Source of the DNA: Halosolutus gelatinilyticus
GTDB lineage: Archaea > Halobacteriota > Halobacteria > Halobacteriales > Natrialbaceae
Length of the DNA stretch: 64,000 bases
Direction: 5' to 3'
Assembly (NCBI RefSeq): GCF_023028105.1
Contig: NZ_CP095491.1
Location: 2,418,001-2,482,000 of the forward strand
The notes under the pieces are model-generated. The model saw only the letters and a program-made list of their open reading frames with translations, was not told the origin of the DNA and made no database searches. Position 1 is the stretch's first letter. Every line of letters begins with the position of its first letter. The position numbers were made by a program, and so were the translations under genes. Below, piece by piece: positions 8,141 through 16,823 of the stretch.

Positions 8141-8235
8141 GCCGTGACAAGGTGTGACGCAGGGACTTGAAGGAACCCGTTGCGGCGGAAACCGCCGCGC
8201 GGGAGCGCGGTCCGCTCGATCGAGAATCGTCCGGC

Positions 8236-8643
8236 TCAGACGTTTTTCTGATCGACGGAGACCCCCTCGAACAGCGGCTGAAGATCGCCGTCGAGTTGCG
8301 CCTTCAGGTCCTGGAGCTGGCCCTCCGTGAGCGCGGCCGCGATCGCGTCCGTGACCGCATCGGCGTATCGCTCCGCGTCGTCCGGCTCGACGTCGGTTCC
8401 GCGGAGCTGTTCGCTCACGCGCTGGACGAACTCGTCGTACCCGTAGCCGGCTGCGTCGTGGTCGGCGTCTTCGACGATCCCCGCGAGGTCGTCGGGCAGT
8501 TGCCCGGCAACGTCCTCGGCTTCGCCGCCCGTCAGGGTCTCGCCGAGCGTTCGGAGCACGCCCTCGGTCGCCTCCTGTGCGCGATCGACGGTGTCGAGGT
8601 GACCCGCTTCCTGAACGAGCGTATAGAATTCGCTTTCCTGCAT
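8236..8643 (-). CDS. DUF2267 family protein
   Basis: 135 aa, acidic and mainly helical. The pattern of two repeats with VQEAGHLDTVDRAQEATEGVLRTLGETLTGGEAEDVAGQLP is characteristic of DUF2267 proteins, found in bacteria and haloarchaea, often in stress or envelope contexts. A second, weaker repeat follows (YGYDEFVQRVSEQL ... DAVTDAIAAALTEGQLQDL). Soluble; biochemical role unknown. Confidence 0.7.
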   Translation of the reverse strand: MQESEFYTLVQEAGHLDTVDRAQEATEGVLRTLGETLTGGEAEDVAGQLPDDLAGIVEDADHDAAGYGYDEFVQRVSEQLRGTDVEPDDAERYADAVTDAIAAALTEGQLQDLKAQLDGDLQPLFEGVSVDQKNV

Positions 8644-8871
8644 ACGGGAGCCTTCACGAGTGATAGATTTCGAGGTTGGGAACTCAGGTGCAAGGGTCGA
8701 TCCGTCGCGCCGGTTGGCGGACTATCGGACGTCCGTACCGCCGGTGAACAGCGACTTGACCTCCGAGAGGGCCTTCCCTGTGTCGCCATCGTCCGCGAGT
8801 TTGCGCACTCGGCGACTGACACCCGTGCTACTATACGCTTTATCCGGAGGAACGTCGTACCTTGATATGGT

Positions 8872-10179
8872 ATGGCACAGCAAGAGATCCAGCAGGAGCT
8901 TTCGGTCGACCAGTACACGCTCGGCCTCGTCGGTCCCGACCAGGAGTGGGCCGGCACCGTCGCCGATGGCGGCACGATCGAGACCTACACGCCGCCGGGC
9001 TGTTGGGGGCCGATGATCACGCCCTCGTTCCGCGGCGGCCACGAGGTGACGCGGCCGATCCGGGTCGAGAATGCCGAGATCGGCGACGCGGTGGCGCTCA
9101 AAATCCGGGACGTCGAGGTGACGAGTCTCGCGACGAGCACGGGGTCGATGCGCGAGCGCGACGAGGCGTTCGACGCCGACCCGTTCGTCGACCACCGCTG
9201 TCCCGAGTGCGGCACGGTGTGGCCTGACTCGGTCGTCGAGGGAACCGGCGAGGACGCGATTCGGTGCGCCGAGTGCGGCGCGAACGTCTCCTCCTTCGGG
9301 TTCGAGTACGGCTACACCGTCGCGTTCGACGACGATCGGACCGTCGGCCTCACGATGGACGCGGAGGGCGCCCACGAACTCGCGACGGACGCCGAGGAGG
9401 TGATGGACATTCCCGAACACTCTCGGCAGCACCCGATCCTGCTGTACGAGCCCTCGGAGATGCCCGGCACGCTCGGCCGCCTGCGCCCGTTCATCGGCAA
9501 CGTCGGCACGACGCCGCCGATCGAACTCCCCGACTCGCACAACGCCGGCGACTTCGGCCAGTTCTTGATCGGCGCCGACCACGACTGGGGCCTCGAAAGC
9601 GAGGCGGAACTCGAAGCGCGAACCGACGGCCACATGGATATTCCGGAAGTGCGGGCCGGCGCGACGCTGATCTGTCCCGTCAAGGTCGACGGCGCGGGCG
9701 TCTACGTCGGCGATCTGCACGCCAACCAGGGCGACGGGGAACTCTCCCTGCACACGACCGACGTCAGTGGGAACGTGACGATGGACGTCGAGGTCATCAC
9801 GGGCCTCGATATCGACGGCCCGATCCTGCTGCCCAACGAGGAGGACCTGCCGCACATCAGCAAACCGTACAGCGAAGCGGAACTCGAAATGGGCCGCAAA
9901 CTCGCCGATCAGCGCGGGGTTGACATTCGGGACGACGCGGGGCCGATCCAGGTGATCGGGTCCGGCGGGACGATCAACGCCGCCACCGAGAACGCCTTCG
10001 ATCGCGCCGGGAAACTCCTCGACATGAGCGAGGGCGAGGTCCGATCGCGGTGTACGTTCACCGGCGGCGTCCAGATCGGCCGCCTCCCGGGCGTCGTCCA
10101 ACTCGATATGCTCGCGCCGATGGACGTCCTCGAAGCGCGCGGGATGGCACACCTGGTGCGCGAGCAGTACGGCCTGTAG
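8872..10179 (+). CDS. Acetamidase/formamidase family protein with zinc-ribbon insert
   Basis: 435 aa. The motifs SLATSTGSM, LPDSHNAGDFGQF and CPVKVDGAGVYVGDLHANQGDGE match the acetamidase/formamidase family, which hydrolyses short amides such as formamide to the acid and ammonia. Unusual is an insertion at about residues 108-140 with two CxxC-type pairs (CPEC at 110-113, CAEC at 132-135), a likely structural zinc ribbon. The expected catalytic region is intact. A formamide-to-formate role would fit the nearby formate-type channel and one-carbon genes, but that is inference. TATA-like CTATACGCTTTATCC lies upstream near 8830. Confidence 0.8.
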   Translation: MAQQEIQQELSVDQYTLGLVGPDQEWAGTVADGGTIETYTPPGCWGPMITPSFRGGHEVTRPIRVENAEIGDAVALKIRDVEVTSLATSTGSMRERDEAFDADPFVDHRCPECGTVWPDSVVEGTGEDAIRCAECGANVSSFGFEYGYTVAFDDDRTVGLTMDAEGAHELATDAEEVMDIPEHSRQHPILLYEPSEMPGTLGRLRPFIGNVGTTPPIELPDSHNAGDFGQFLIGADHDWGLESEAELEARTDGHMDIPEVRAGATLICPVKVDGAGVYVGDLHANQGDGELSLHTTDVSGNVTMDVEVITGLDIDGPILLPNEEDLPHISKPYSEAELEMGRKLADQRGVDIRDDAGPIQVIGSGGTINAATENAFDRAGKLLDMSEGEVRSRCTFTGGVQIGRLPGVVQLDMLAPMDVLEARGMAHLVREQYGL

Positions 10180-10641
10180 GTCCGAACCAGCGCTCTTGCC
10201 GATTTTCCCTCGATCCGACACCGACTCTCGAGGTCCGCCCTGAACCGCGGACATCAGCGTCATCGACGCGCCCACCGGAACTCGGTCTTCCAGAGGAGCT
10301 CGCTCGCCGTCGACCGGCACCCTGACGCTCGGGCGCAACCCGTCACCATCGTAGAGTTTTCCGATCGGGTTTCGATCGACGGCGTCGAGCCGACCGCTCA
10401 CCGCGCTGAGCGATTCGACCCGTCTCGTTCGGTGTGGGATCCATACCGTCGCGTCTCCGTACCGGATCGGTCGGTTCCGGTTCGAGACTGACTCCGAAGA
10501 CGCGATCGGAGTACCGATGGTCGAGAAACGGCACCGTTCATCGGTCGGTCCCGACGGGCTGCGTTCGACGCACGCGTTGAACGGCAACGAAACGGCGATG
10601 GTCGCAAAATCGGAATCGGATCGGTCGTCGAGCGGCCGTCG
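10180..10641. other. Intergenic region, nothing recognised
   Basis: About 460 bases between the formamidase and a small membrane protein gene. Open frames here have arginine-rich, out-of-frame composition and no recognisable motif. No long repeat or RNA gene was seen. Possibly decayed coding sequence. Confidence 0.4.
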
Positions 10642-10851
10642 TCAGTCGTCGCCGGGTTCGGCGCCGCTGGCGGCGGACGCCGACGTCGCGGTCGACTGGC
10701 CAGTCCACGACGAGGAGACGATCGATGCGATGGCGAAACCGACCATCACGAGCATGAAGACGGTCAATATAGCGGTCGCGACGGCTGCGATACCACCGGT
10801 CAGTCCGGACGGGACGATGCTTGCGACGATGCCACTGATAGCGAGGGTCAT
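10642..10851 (-). CDS. Small membrane protein (69 aa)
   Basis: Two hydrophobic helices (LAISGIVASIVPSGLTGGIAAVA and AILTVFMLVMVGFAIASIV) are followed by a Ser/Ala-rich polar tail ending in GAEPGDD. The size and topology fit a small inner-membrane protein. No family recognised. Upstream (minus strand) an AT-rich CATATGATG stretch near 10880 may be promoter. Confidence 0.55.
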   Translation of the reverse strand: MTLAISGIVASIVPSGLTGGIAAVATAILTVFMLVMVGFAIASIVSSSWTGQSTATSASAASGAEPGDD

Positions 10852-11014
10852 TGACGCTCGAGCGACTGTTTTCTCGGCCCATCATATGAGGGTTACCTTG
10901 TCGCTCGAGGGCTGTGGGGTGCTACCGAGGGGCACGGATTCGAGCGTCGCTCGCGGCGAGCGGTGACGACCGAAGCGGATAACAATCGCGCTCGAGAGCG
11001 GCGGACGCCGCGGA

Positions 11015-12034
11015 TCAGAGGCGGCGAACAGCGCCGATCGCACTCGAGAGCGGCGGGGCGTCGAAGACCTCGCGGCCGAGGTAGGCGTTGGTCCCGGCGC
11101 AGTACACGTCTCGGGCGGTCTCGATCACCGACTCGTCGAGCGACTCGGGGTCGACGTCGCAGAGCGACTTCCAGTCCGCGACGTCCTCGCGCTTTGCCTC
11201 CGCCTTGGCGGCCGAGACGGCCTCGACCCACTCGGGCTGGGTTCGCTTGTGATACTGGCGGATGACCTCCTTCGAGAGCTGGGTCCCCTCGTAGCTGAAC
11301 CGGTTCTCGTCGAACGTCCCGACGACGTCCGCGACGCGGATCTCGCCCCGGTAGTAGAGGCACTCGATCTTGCCGTCCTCGTGGACCAGGCCGGCGGCGT
11401 CGGCCTGTGCGGTGACGATCCGGTTGACCTCGCGGGCGACCGACTCGAGGTCGTCGATCGCGGCCTCGCCGGCGATGTCGTCGGCCTCCTCGCGATCGAG
11501 GTAGCGATCGCCCTCCTCGTACTTCGTCGAGAACTCGACGATCGGCTCGTCGAGATCGACGGCCTCCGCAGGCCAGCTGTCGAACTCGAGGCCGTGATCG
11601 GCTGGATCGGTCCGTCGGCGGAGGCTCGAGCCGACGGGGACGCGGTTGCGGAAGACGATCTCGAGCGGGACGAGGTAGTTCTCCCCGGCGTCGGCGTGGT
11701 AGGCTTCGTAGTCGTAGTCCCGCCCCTCGTGGGGCAGGTCGGGGACCTGCGTCAGATCGATCGCCATTTCCCACGGCGGGTTCGACGCGTCGTCCAGCGG
11801 CACGACCTCGCCGTTCTCGACGATACCGCGGTAGTGGGTCGGCACGCATTCGGACTCGAGCAGTTCGAAGTTGAACGCGCCCATCGTACAGAGGCTCGCG
11901 CCCTTCTGGGGGATCTGGTCGGGCATCTTCCCCCAGTCGAACACCGAGTAATCGTCGGTGAAGACGAACGAGCCGCGACCGAGTTCGTCGGCGGTCGCCG
12001 CCTCCTCGGTTCGGAACTCTTTGACGCTCGTCAC
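11015..12034 (-). CDS. purC: Phosphoribosylaminoimidazole-succinocarboxamide synthase PurC
   Basis: 339 aa from the GTG at 12034. The ATP-dependent joining of CAIR with aspartate is the eighth step of purine synthesis. Conserved parts include GRGSFVFTDDYSVFDWGKMPDQIPQKG near the start, VPLEIVFRNRVPVGSSLRRR, EFSTKYEEGDRYLDREEA and IECLYYRGEIRVADVVGT. An in-frame ATG at 12073 would add 13 residues unlike the family. The gene is monocistronic; its promoter lacks the palindrome found at purS and purN-purH. Confidence 0.9.
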   Translation of the reverse strand: MTSVKEFRTEEAATADELGRGSFVFTDDYSVFDWGKMPDQIPQKGASLCTMGAFNFELLESECVPTHYRGIVENGEVVPLDDASNPPWEMAIDLTQVPDLPHEGRDYDYEAYHADAGENYLVPLEIVFRNRVPVGSSLRRRTDPADHGLEFDSWPAEAVDLDEPIVEFSTKYEEGDRYLDREEADDIAGEAAIDDLESVAREVNRIVTAQADAAGLVHEDGKIECLYYRGEIRVADVVGTFDENRFSYEGTQLSKEVIRQYHKRTQPEWVEAVSAAKAEAKREDVADWKSLCDVDPESLDESVIETARDVYCAGTNAYLGREVFDAPPLSSAIGAVRRL

Positions 12035-12368
12035 GGGATCCACCTCGCGTGCGGGCCGCCGTAGTCCATACACCAGTTGCGGTGGCCGGTCCGTAAGAAG
12101 GTTTCAGTTTTCGTATCGGGACGCCGTGGGGAGCCGTCGCCCGGTTCAGACTGACGCCGCACACGGACGATTTTCAGCCGCCTCCGGACGCCGTTCGCGC
12201 CGATCGGGGAAACGTATTTACGAGCGAGTGAAGAAACGTTACATACTCGACTGCGGTCTCGTTTCCTTTGCCGTGCGGGCGGCTCTCGATCGGCTCGCAC
12301 CGCGTTCTGATCGACGCGTGCGTTTCGGCGGCCCGTCACCACGAAGGAGAGATCGCAGGAGCCAACGT
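12035..12368. other. Divergent promoter region of purC and a zinc-ribbon gene
   Basis: No gene seen. On the minus strand GTGTATGG at about 12066-12073 may serve as TATA region for purC, compatible with a nearly leaderless transcript. On the plus strand CGTATTTACG near 12212 and a TTACATAC stretch near 12240 are AT-rich promoter candidates for the gene starting at 12369. Confidence 0.35.
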
Positions 12369-12566
12369 ATGACATCGGAATTCGACCTTCCCTGTTCGGC
12401 GTGCGGCGGTGATCTCCGAGAAGTGGCGATCGACCCGTGCGACCTCGGTATCGAGATCGAGACCGACGTCTCCGTTCTCGTCGCCAAGTGTCGAGTCTGC
12501 GGCGAACGTCACTACCCCGAGCAGACGCTCAGCGATCTGGGACGGCACGCCTCGCTGCGCTCGTAA
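12369..12566 (+). CDS. Zinc-ribbon-like protein (65 aa)
   Basis: An ATG at 12369 opens a 65-residue frame with CSACGGDL early and CRVCGERHYPEQ later, two Cys pairs separated by about 32 residues, as in a rubredoxin-like or zinc-ribbon knuckle pair. The segment between them is acidic and beta-rich (DLGIEIETDVSVLVAK). The ending HYPEQTLSDLGRHASL resembles YgiT-type zinc fingers. Function unknown. Confidence 0.65.
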   Translation: MTSEFDLPCSACGGDLREVAIDPCDLGIEIETDVSVLVAKCRVCGERHYPEQTLSDLGRHASLRS

Positions 12567-12642
12567 GCGCCGGCCGACCGACGCGCGACGATCGCGACCG
12601 CATCGATCCGGCCGATCGGCGCGCCCGATGCGGCCGCGTCGA

Positions 12643-13626
12643 TCAGTCGTCTACCGCATTCGTCACCGACGTCCGTTCGTCGAGTGCGCCTTTTCCGAAA
12701 AGCATCTCCCGGGGCGAGAGCCGGTAATTCTGCGACTGGTACTCGCGTTCGACCGTCTGGAAGTAGTTGACGACGGTCACGAGTAACACGCCGCCGATCG
12801 TGTTCCCGAGGAGGACGGGGAGTACGAAGTCGGTCGCTCCGATCAGGGGGTGGAGCTGGCCGTGGAAGACGAGGAACATCGCCTCCGTGGCGGAGACGAC
12901 GACGTGAAAGAGGTTGCCGAGCGGAATCGCGAGGAACGCGACGTAGACGAGCACCAGTCGCGAGGGCGTGTCCTGGGCTGCGTAGTCGAGCCAGACGACG
13001 CCGGCGACGATGAGTCCGGCGAAGGCGGCCTTGAAGAACAGGTCCAGCCGCGGCGTCTCGACCCCCTTCTGGGAGAGATCGATCGCCGTGGCCATCACCT
13101 CCGGCGAGAACACGCCCGTCGACGCCAGGAGGAACGCGCCCATCGCGCCGCCGGTCAGGTTCCCGATCAGCACGATCGTCCAGACGGTCAACAGCGCGGG
13201 AACGCTTGCCAGCCGTTCGAGGACGAGCGCGACCGGCGGCAGCGTGTTCTCGGTGTACAGCTGGTAGTCTCCGAGGATGATGTAGATGAACCCGAGCGGG
13301 TACAACAGCGCGCTCAGGATCGGCGCGCCGCCAGTTTTCGCCGTCAACGAGGCGTAGAGCATGAACGTGATCGTGATCGCGAAGCCCGCGGCCAGCGCGC
13401 TGAAGAACAGTTCGCGCGCGCCGGTTTGCATCTCCTCGTCGGCTGCGGCGACGATCCGGTGGAAGATCTCGTCGGACGAGAACCGATCGCGGACGACGGC
13501 CCCGGCGGCCGGGGCGCCGCTGCGCGATCGTTCGACGGCGTCCCGAATCGCCTCGTCGGGCGCGGTCGCTTCGGTCGGCGGCCCCTCCCGATCGGTCGAC
13601 TCGGAGCGCTGTTGGCCCTTGCTCAT
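12643..13626 (-). CDS. Formate/nitrite transporter family protein
   Basis: 327 aa from the ATG at 13626 (MSKGQQRS), the first plausible start after a short upstream frame. After a polar N-terminus of about 75 residues come six transmembrane segments with FNT hallmarks: GELFFSALAAGF-like first helix, a broken helix with IGNLTGGAMGAFLLAS and a second with LGNTIGGVLLVTVVNY. The family conducts formate, nitrite or hydrosulfide. The substrate here is not decided by the sequence, although purU and a formamidase nearby favour formate. The N-terminal extension is longer than in bacterial FocA. Confidence 0.85.
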   Translation of the reverse strand: MSKGQQRSESTDREGPPTEATAPDEAIRDAVERSRSGAPAAGAVVRDRFSSDEIFHRIVAAADEEMQTGARELFFSALAAGFAITITFMLYASLTAKTGGAPILSALLYPLGFIYIILGDYQLYTENTLPPVALVLERLASVPALLTVWTIVLIGNLTGGAMGAFLLASTGVFSPEVMATAIDLSQKGVETPRLDLFFKAAFAGLIVAGVVWLDYAAQDTPSRLVLVYVAFLAIPLGNLFHVVVSATEAMFLVFHGQLHPLIGATDFVLPVLLGNTIGGVLLVTVVNYFQTVEREYQSQNYRLSPREMLFGKGALDERTSVTNAVDD

Positions 13627-13830
13627 GCAGGGTGGTACGGAGATAATATGATAAAGGTATCGTAATGTCGGCACATCAAATATCTATGATGAACAATACG
13701 TCTTACCTGATTATGATTGGTCAATTATTCGCGTTTTACATGGCTATTTGTCCACTATATCTTCGATCGGCAGTCCCGTCGCGGATCGAGGGTCGGCACG
13801 AACCGGCGTCTCCGTCGATCGTCGCCGCCG
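13627..13830. other. AT-rich promoter spacer
   Basis: About 200 bases containing a block near 13640-13760 that is much richer in AT than the genome, with CTTTATCATATT on the minus strand as likely TATA for the transporter gene. A short hydrophobic plus-strand frame begins at 13665, but its later part is only the shadow of the next gene. Confidence 0.4.
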
Positions 13831-14538
13831 CTACTGCGATCGCAACCGGTCGAGAATCGGGATCTCCTCGATCCGATCGTCGTCGAGTTCGTCCCACGCG
13901 ATGCCGATCGGCCTGGGCTCGCCTGCGTCGGTTCGGATCGTCCGATCGGGGGTGACGATGAGGTCCATCGGCACGTCGTGGTGGGCTGTCGGAAACGCCT
14001 CGTCGACGACCTGGATCTCGTGGACCGTCGTGACGGTCGTCGTCTCGTCGTCGACCAGCCCGAACTCCCGGAGAATCGCGAACTCCAGGTCGCTGTAGCC
14101 CTCTCCCTTCCCGATCCGCTCGCCGCGGTCGTTCGCCGCGACGCTCCCCGAGACGATCAGGCCGATCGGCTCCATTTCGTCCGGGCCGACCCGCGTTCCG
14201 AGGTCGGACGATCCGCCGATCGTCGCCGCGCGATCGGTGTCCTCGATCTCGGCGGGATCGAGTCGCAGGAAGCACTTCTCGTCGCGCAGTCGCGGCACGG
14301 CCATGTACACGGTCTTTCCCTGGCACAGCGCCGCCCGGCGGACCGGGAGCTGCGGCGCGTCCGGATTGGACTTGATCGCGTCCGCCCGCCGCCAGGCGTC
14401 CGTCTCTACGAGTCGATCGGCGGCGTCGTCCGCTCCCGCGAAGTTGGGAATCCGGCCGTGGGGCGGGTACGGAAAGCGGGCTGCGCCCCGCTCTTCCAGT
14501 TCGTCCCAGACGCGTTCTCGGCGGTCCTGTTTACCCAT
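13831..14538 (-). CDS. 5-formyltetrahydrofolate cyclo-ligase family protein
   Basis: 235 aa. The N-terminal R-x-x-V-W-x-x-L-E...ARFPYPPHGRIPNF and the later KGEGYSDLEFAILREFGLV block match the archaeal branch of the 5-FCL/MTHFS family, which converts 5-formyl-THF to methenyl-THF with ATP. The phosphate loop GKGEGYSD is intact. This links it to the one-carbon genes of the window (purU, purN-purH). Some members have other roles, for example in thiamine salvage. Confidence 0.75.
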   Translation of the reverse strand: MGKQDRRERVWDELEERGAARFPYPPHGRIPNFAGADDAADRLVETDAWRRADAIKSNPDAPQLPVRRAALCQGKTVYMAVPRLRDEKCFLRLDPAEIEDTDRAATIGGSSDLGTRVGPDEMEPIGLIVSGSVAANDRGERIGKGEGYSDLEFAILREFGLVDDETTTVTTVHEIQVVDEAFPTAHHDVPMDLIVTPDRTIRTDAGEPRPIGIAWDELDDDRIEEIPILDRLRSQ

Positions 14539-14630
14539 ACCTCACCCGTGTGCGGCCGGCCCCGTATATCCGCACGGTCTCCGGAACGCGGACGTCCGAG
14601 TCCCGACCGACGCAGACGCGGACGCGATCG

Positions 14631-15203
14631 TCAGGCGCCGTCGTCTCCGCCTCGATCTCCGTCGGCCTCTTCCTCGGCGGTCTCGTCTTCGCGCGCGAGG
14701 TCGACGATCGCGGCACCTTCGGGAAGGATGATCTCGTCGATCGCGAGCGCGACCGCGTCGGGGTGGCCGGGGAGACAGAACACCGGCACCGAATCCGAGA
14801 TTCCCGCGAGGGTTCGCGCCGCGACGATGCGCGTGCCGACCTGTTCGTACCCGAGCATCGTGAACACCTCGTCGAACGCCGTCAGTTTTTTCTCGAGCAG
14901 CGGTTCGACCGCCTCGAGCGTGACGTCGTCGGGTTCGACGCTCGTCGCGCCGGCCGTGAGAACGAGATCGACGTCGTTCCGCTCGATCATCCGTTCGACG
15001 ATCGACTGCACCTTGTCGTACCCGCACCCGACGTGGTCGCGGAGAGCGATCTCGTGGCCCGCGCGCTCGAGGCGTTCGACGACGGCTTCGCCGGCCTCGT
15101 CCGACTCGAGATCCCGCTCGTCGGCGATCGTGACGACGCCGGCACAGAGCGCCTCGCTCGCACCGGCCGCCGCATCGGTCCCGTTCGTCTCGTGTTCGGT
15201 CAT
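14631..15203 (-). CDS. MoaB/MogA-like molybdopterin-binding protein, altered motif
   Basis: 190 aa from the ATG at 15203. The fold signature of MoaB/MogA proteins is visible: DVDLVLTAGATSVEPDDVTLEAVEPLL, then FDEVFTMLGYEQVGTRIVAARTLAGI and VFCLPGHPDAVALAIDEIILPE. The usual GGTG of the molybdopterin-adenylating motif is changed to GATS. A C-terminal acidic tail follows. It may be a paralogue that no longer adenylates molybdopterin. It lies 92 bases upstream of the cyclo-ligase gene in the same direction. Confidence 0.7.
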   Translation of the reverse strand: MTEHETNGTDAAAGASEALCAGVVTIADERDLESDEAGEAVVERLERAGHEIALRDHVGCGYDKVQSIVERMIERNDVDLVLTAGATSVEPDDVTLEAVEPLLEKKLTAFDEVFTMLGYEQVGTRIVAARTLAGISDSVPVFCLPGHPDAVALAIDEIILPEGAAIVDLAREDETAEEEADGDRGGDDGA

Positions 15204-15319
15204 ATCCGTCGTTCGACGGCCGGCGAGTAAAACGGTCGGCCTCGAGTCCCGTCCCGCCCCGGCGTCCCCGCGGTTCCGCCTTGCCAATCGTTATGATCGA
15301 CCCTGTCAAATCCCCGTCC

Positions 15320-16360
15320 ATGGACGCGGTCAAGATCACGGAACACGGCGACACGGACGTCATCGAGTACGGCGAGCACCCCGACCCCGATGTCGATCGG
15401 GACGAGGTGCTGGTCGACGTCAAAGCGGCGGCGCTCAACCACCTCGACATCTGGGTCCGCCGCGGACTGCCGACGCTCGACCTCGAGATGCCCCACGTCC
15501 CGGGCAGCGACGCGGCGGGGATCGTCGCGGAAACGGGTCCCGACGTCACTCGGTTCGAGGAGGGCGATCGGGTCGCGCTCGCCGCCGGCGTGAACTGCGG
15601 TCACTGCGAGTTCTGCCGATCGGGCGATCCGACGCTCTGTCGGCGCTTTCATATCATCGGCGAGCACGTCCCGGGCGTCCACGCCGAGTACGCCGCGATC
15701 CCCGAGGAGAACCTGATCCCGGTTCCCGAGGACGTCGACTGGACCACCGCCGGTTCGGCCTGCCTGGTGTTCCAGACCGCCTGGCGGATGCTGATCGATC
15801 GGGCCGACATCGACCCCGGCGAGAAGGTGCTCGTGCTGGGTGCGAGCGGCGGCGTCGGCCACGCCGCGCTCCAGATCGCCGACTACGCGGGCGCGGAGGT
15901 GTACGCGACCGGCAGCAGTCAGGAGAAACTCGACTACGCCCGCGAGCACGGCGCGGACCACGTCGTCGACTACGAGGCGGAGAACTTCGCGAGCTGGGTC
16001 CGCGAGCAGACGGGCGGGCGCGGCGTCGACGTCGTCGTCGACTACATCGGCGCGGCGACCTGGCGCGACTCGATCAAGAGCCTCGCGAAGAACGGCCGGC
16101 TGGTCACCTGCGGCGGAACGACCGGCGGCAACCCCGAGACCGACATCCCGCGGATCTTCTGGAACCAGCTCCACGTCATCGGATCGACGATGGGAACGCC
16201 CGGTCAGGTCGACGAGGTCATGGACCTCGTCTGGGACGGCACGTTCGAGCCCGCGATCCGCGAAGTGTTGCCGATGAGCGAGACGCCCCGGGCCCACGAG
16301 ATCATCGAGAACCGCGAGGGCTTCGGAAAGGTCGTCGTCCGGCCGGATAGCGAGCTGTAG
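15320..16360 (+). CDS. Zinc-dependent alcohol dehydrogenase (MDR family)
   Basis: 346 aa from the ATG at 15320 (MDAVKITEHGD). Medium-chain dehydrogenase layout: catalytic domain with NHLDIWVRRGLP and GSDAAGIVAETG, a structural-zinc loop (NCGHCEFCRSGDPTLC), then the nucleotide-binding LVLGASGGVGHAALQIA. The reductase-type end IPRIFWNQLHVIGSTMG is characteristic. NAD(P)H dependence is expected. The substrate is unknown; quinone reductase or crotonyl-CoA reductase-like members look similar. TATA and start are close, so a short leader is likely. Confidence 0.85.
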   Translation: MDAVKITEHGDTDVIEYGEHPDPDVDRDEVLVDVKAAALNHLDIWVRRGLPTLDLEMPHVPGSDAAGIVAETGPDVTRFEEGDRVALAAGVNCGHCEFCRSGDPTLCRRFHIIGEHVPGVHAEYAAIPEENLIPVPEDVDWTTAGSACLVFQTAWRMLIDRADIDPGEKVLVLGASGGVGHAALQIADYAGAEVYATGSSQEKLDYAREHGADHVVDYEAENFASWVREQTGGRGVDVVVDYIGAATWRDSIKSLAKNGRLVTCGGTTGGNPETDIPRIFWNQLHVIGSTMGTPGQVDEVMDLVWDGTFEPAIREVLPMSETPRAHEIIENREGFGKVVVRPDSEL

Positions 16361-16471
16361 GCGCCACCGATCGCACGCATCGCGCTTCGCGCCGGAGATC
16401 CGCGATCGAATCCGATCGCGGCCAGTTCCGCAATCGTGACTGCTTTGTCTGCGCGCGCGCAACGATCGCTC

Positions 16472-16804
16472 GTGACTTCGAGCGACGACGGCGGCTACGT
16501 CCACGATCCATCCGCGTTCGACGAGAACGACGCGCGACGCGAGTCCGCGGACGATTCGCTGGCGGACTCGTCGAGCGATGACTGGGTCGACGACCCTGCC
16601 CACCCGGACGCTGCCGATCGGGAGTTCGACTGGCGCGGCTGGGTGCTGGTCGGCGTGATCTTCTTCGCCTTCGTCGTCGCGCCCGCGACGATCATCCTGC
16701 TGCCGCCGAGCGCCGAGGGCTACCGCTTCGCGCTGCTGATCGTGCCGCTGGCTCCCGCACTCTTGCTGGCGGTGACGGCCATCTGGGCGACGACGCGTCC
16801 GTAA
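16472..16804 (+). CDS. Acidic two-helix membrane protein (110 aa)
   Basis: Read from a GTG at 16472 (TSSDDGG...); an ATG at 16436 would add 12 residues. An acidic, Ser/Asp-rich N-terminal half of about 55 residues precedes two transmembrane helices (WVLVGVIFFAFVVAPATIILL and FALLIVPLAPALLLAVTAIW). The stop is followed by a short A-rich stretch. A conserved haloarchaeal small membrane protein is likely; no function known. Confidence 0.6.
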   Translation: MTSSDDGGYVHDPSAFDENDARRESADDSLADSSSDDWVDDPAHPDAADREFDWRGWVLVGVIFFAFVVAPATIILLPPSAEGYRFALLIVPLAPALLLAVTAIWATTRP

Positions 16805-16823
16805 AAAGGCGGGGAACTCGTAC

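Noticed and set aside
8722-8808. 28-residue minus-strand frame (RKLADDGDTGKALSEVKSLFTGG)
   Set aside because: Codon use looks real, but the start would be a GTG inside the plus-strand formamidase promoter area and no family or motif was recognised. Left out for lack of support.
10343-10534. 63-codon minus-strand frame after the formamidase gene
   Set aside because: Arginine/proline-rich, no motif, and no promoter. Probably chance or decayed sequence.
12035-12100. Purine palindrome at purC
   Set aside because: Only the right half-like GTGTAT is present; the left arm does not match the purS/purN-purH site, so no operator is claimed for purC.
13665-13955. Hydrophobic plus-strand frame in the transporter/cyclo-ligase spacer
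   Set aside because: The first 25 codons look like a membrane helix, but they continue into the out-of-frame shadow of the cyclo-ligase gene. No ribosome binding site seen.
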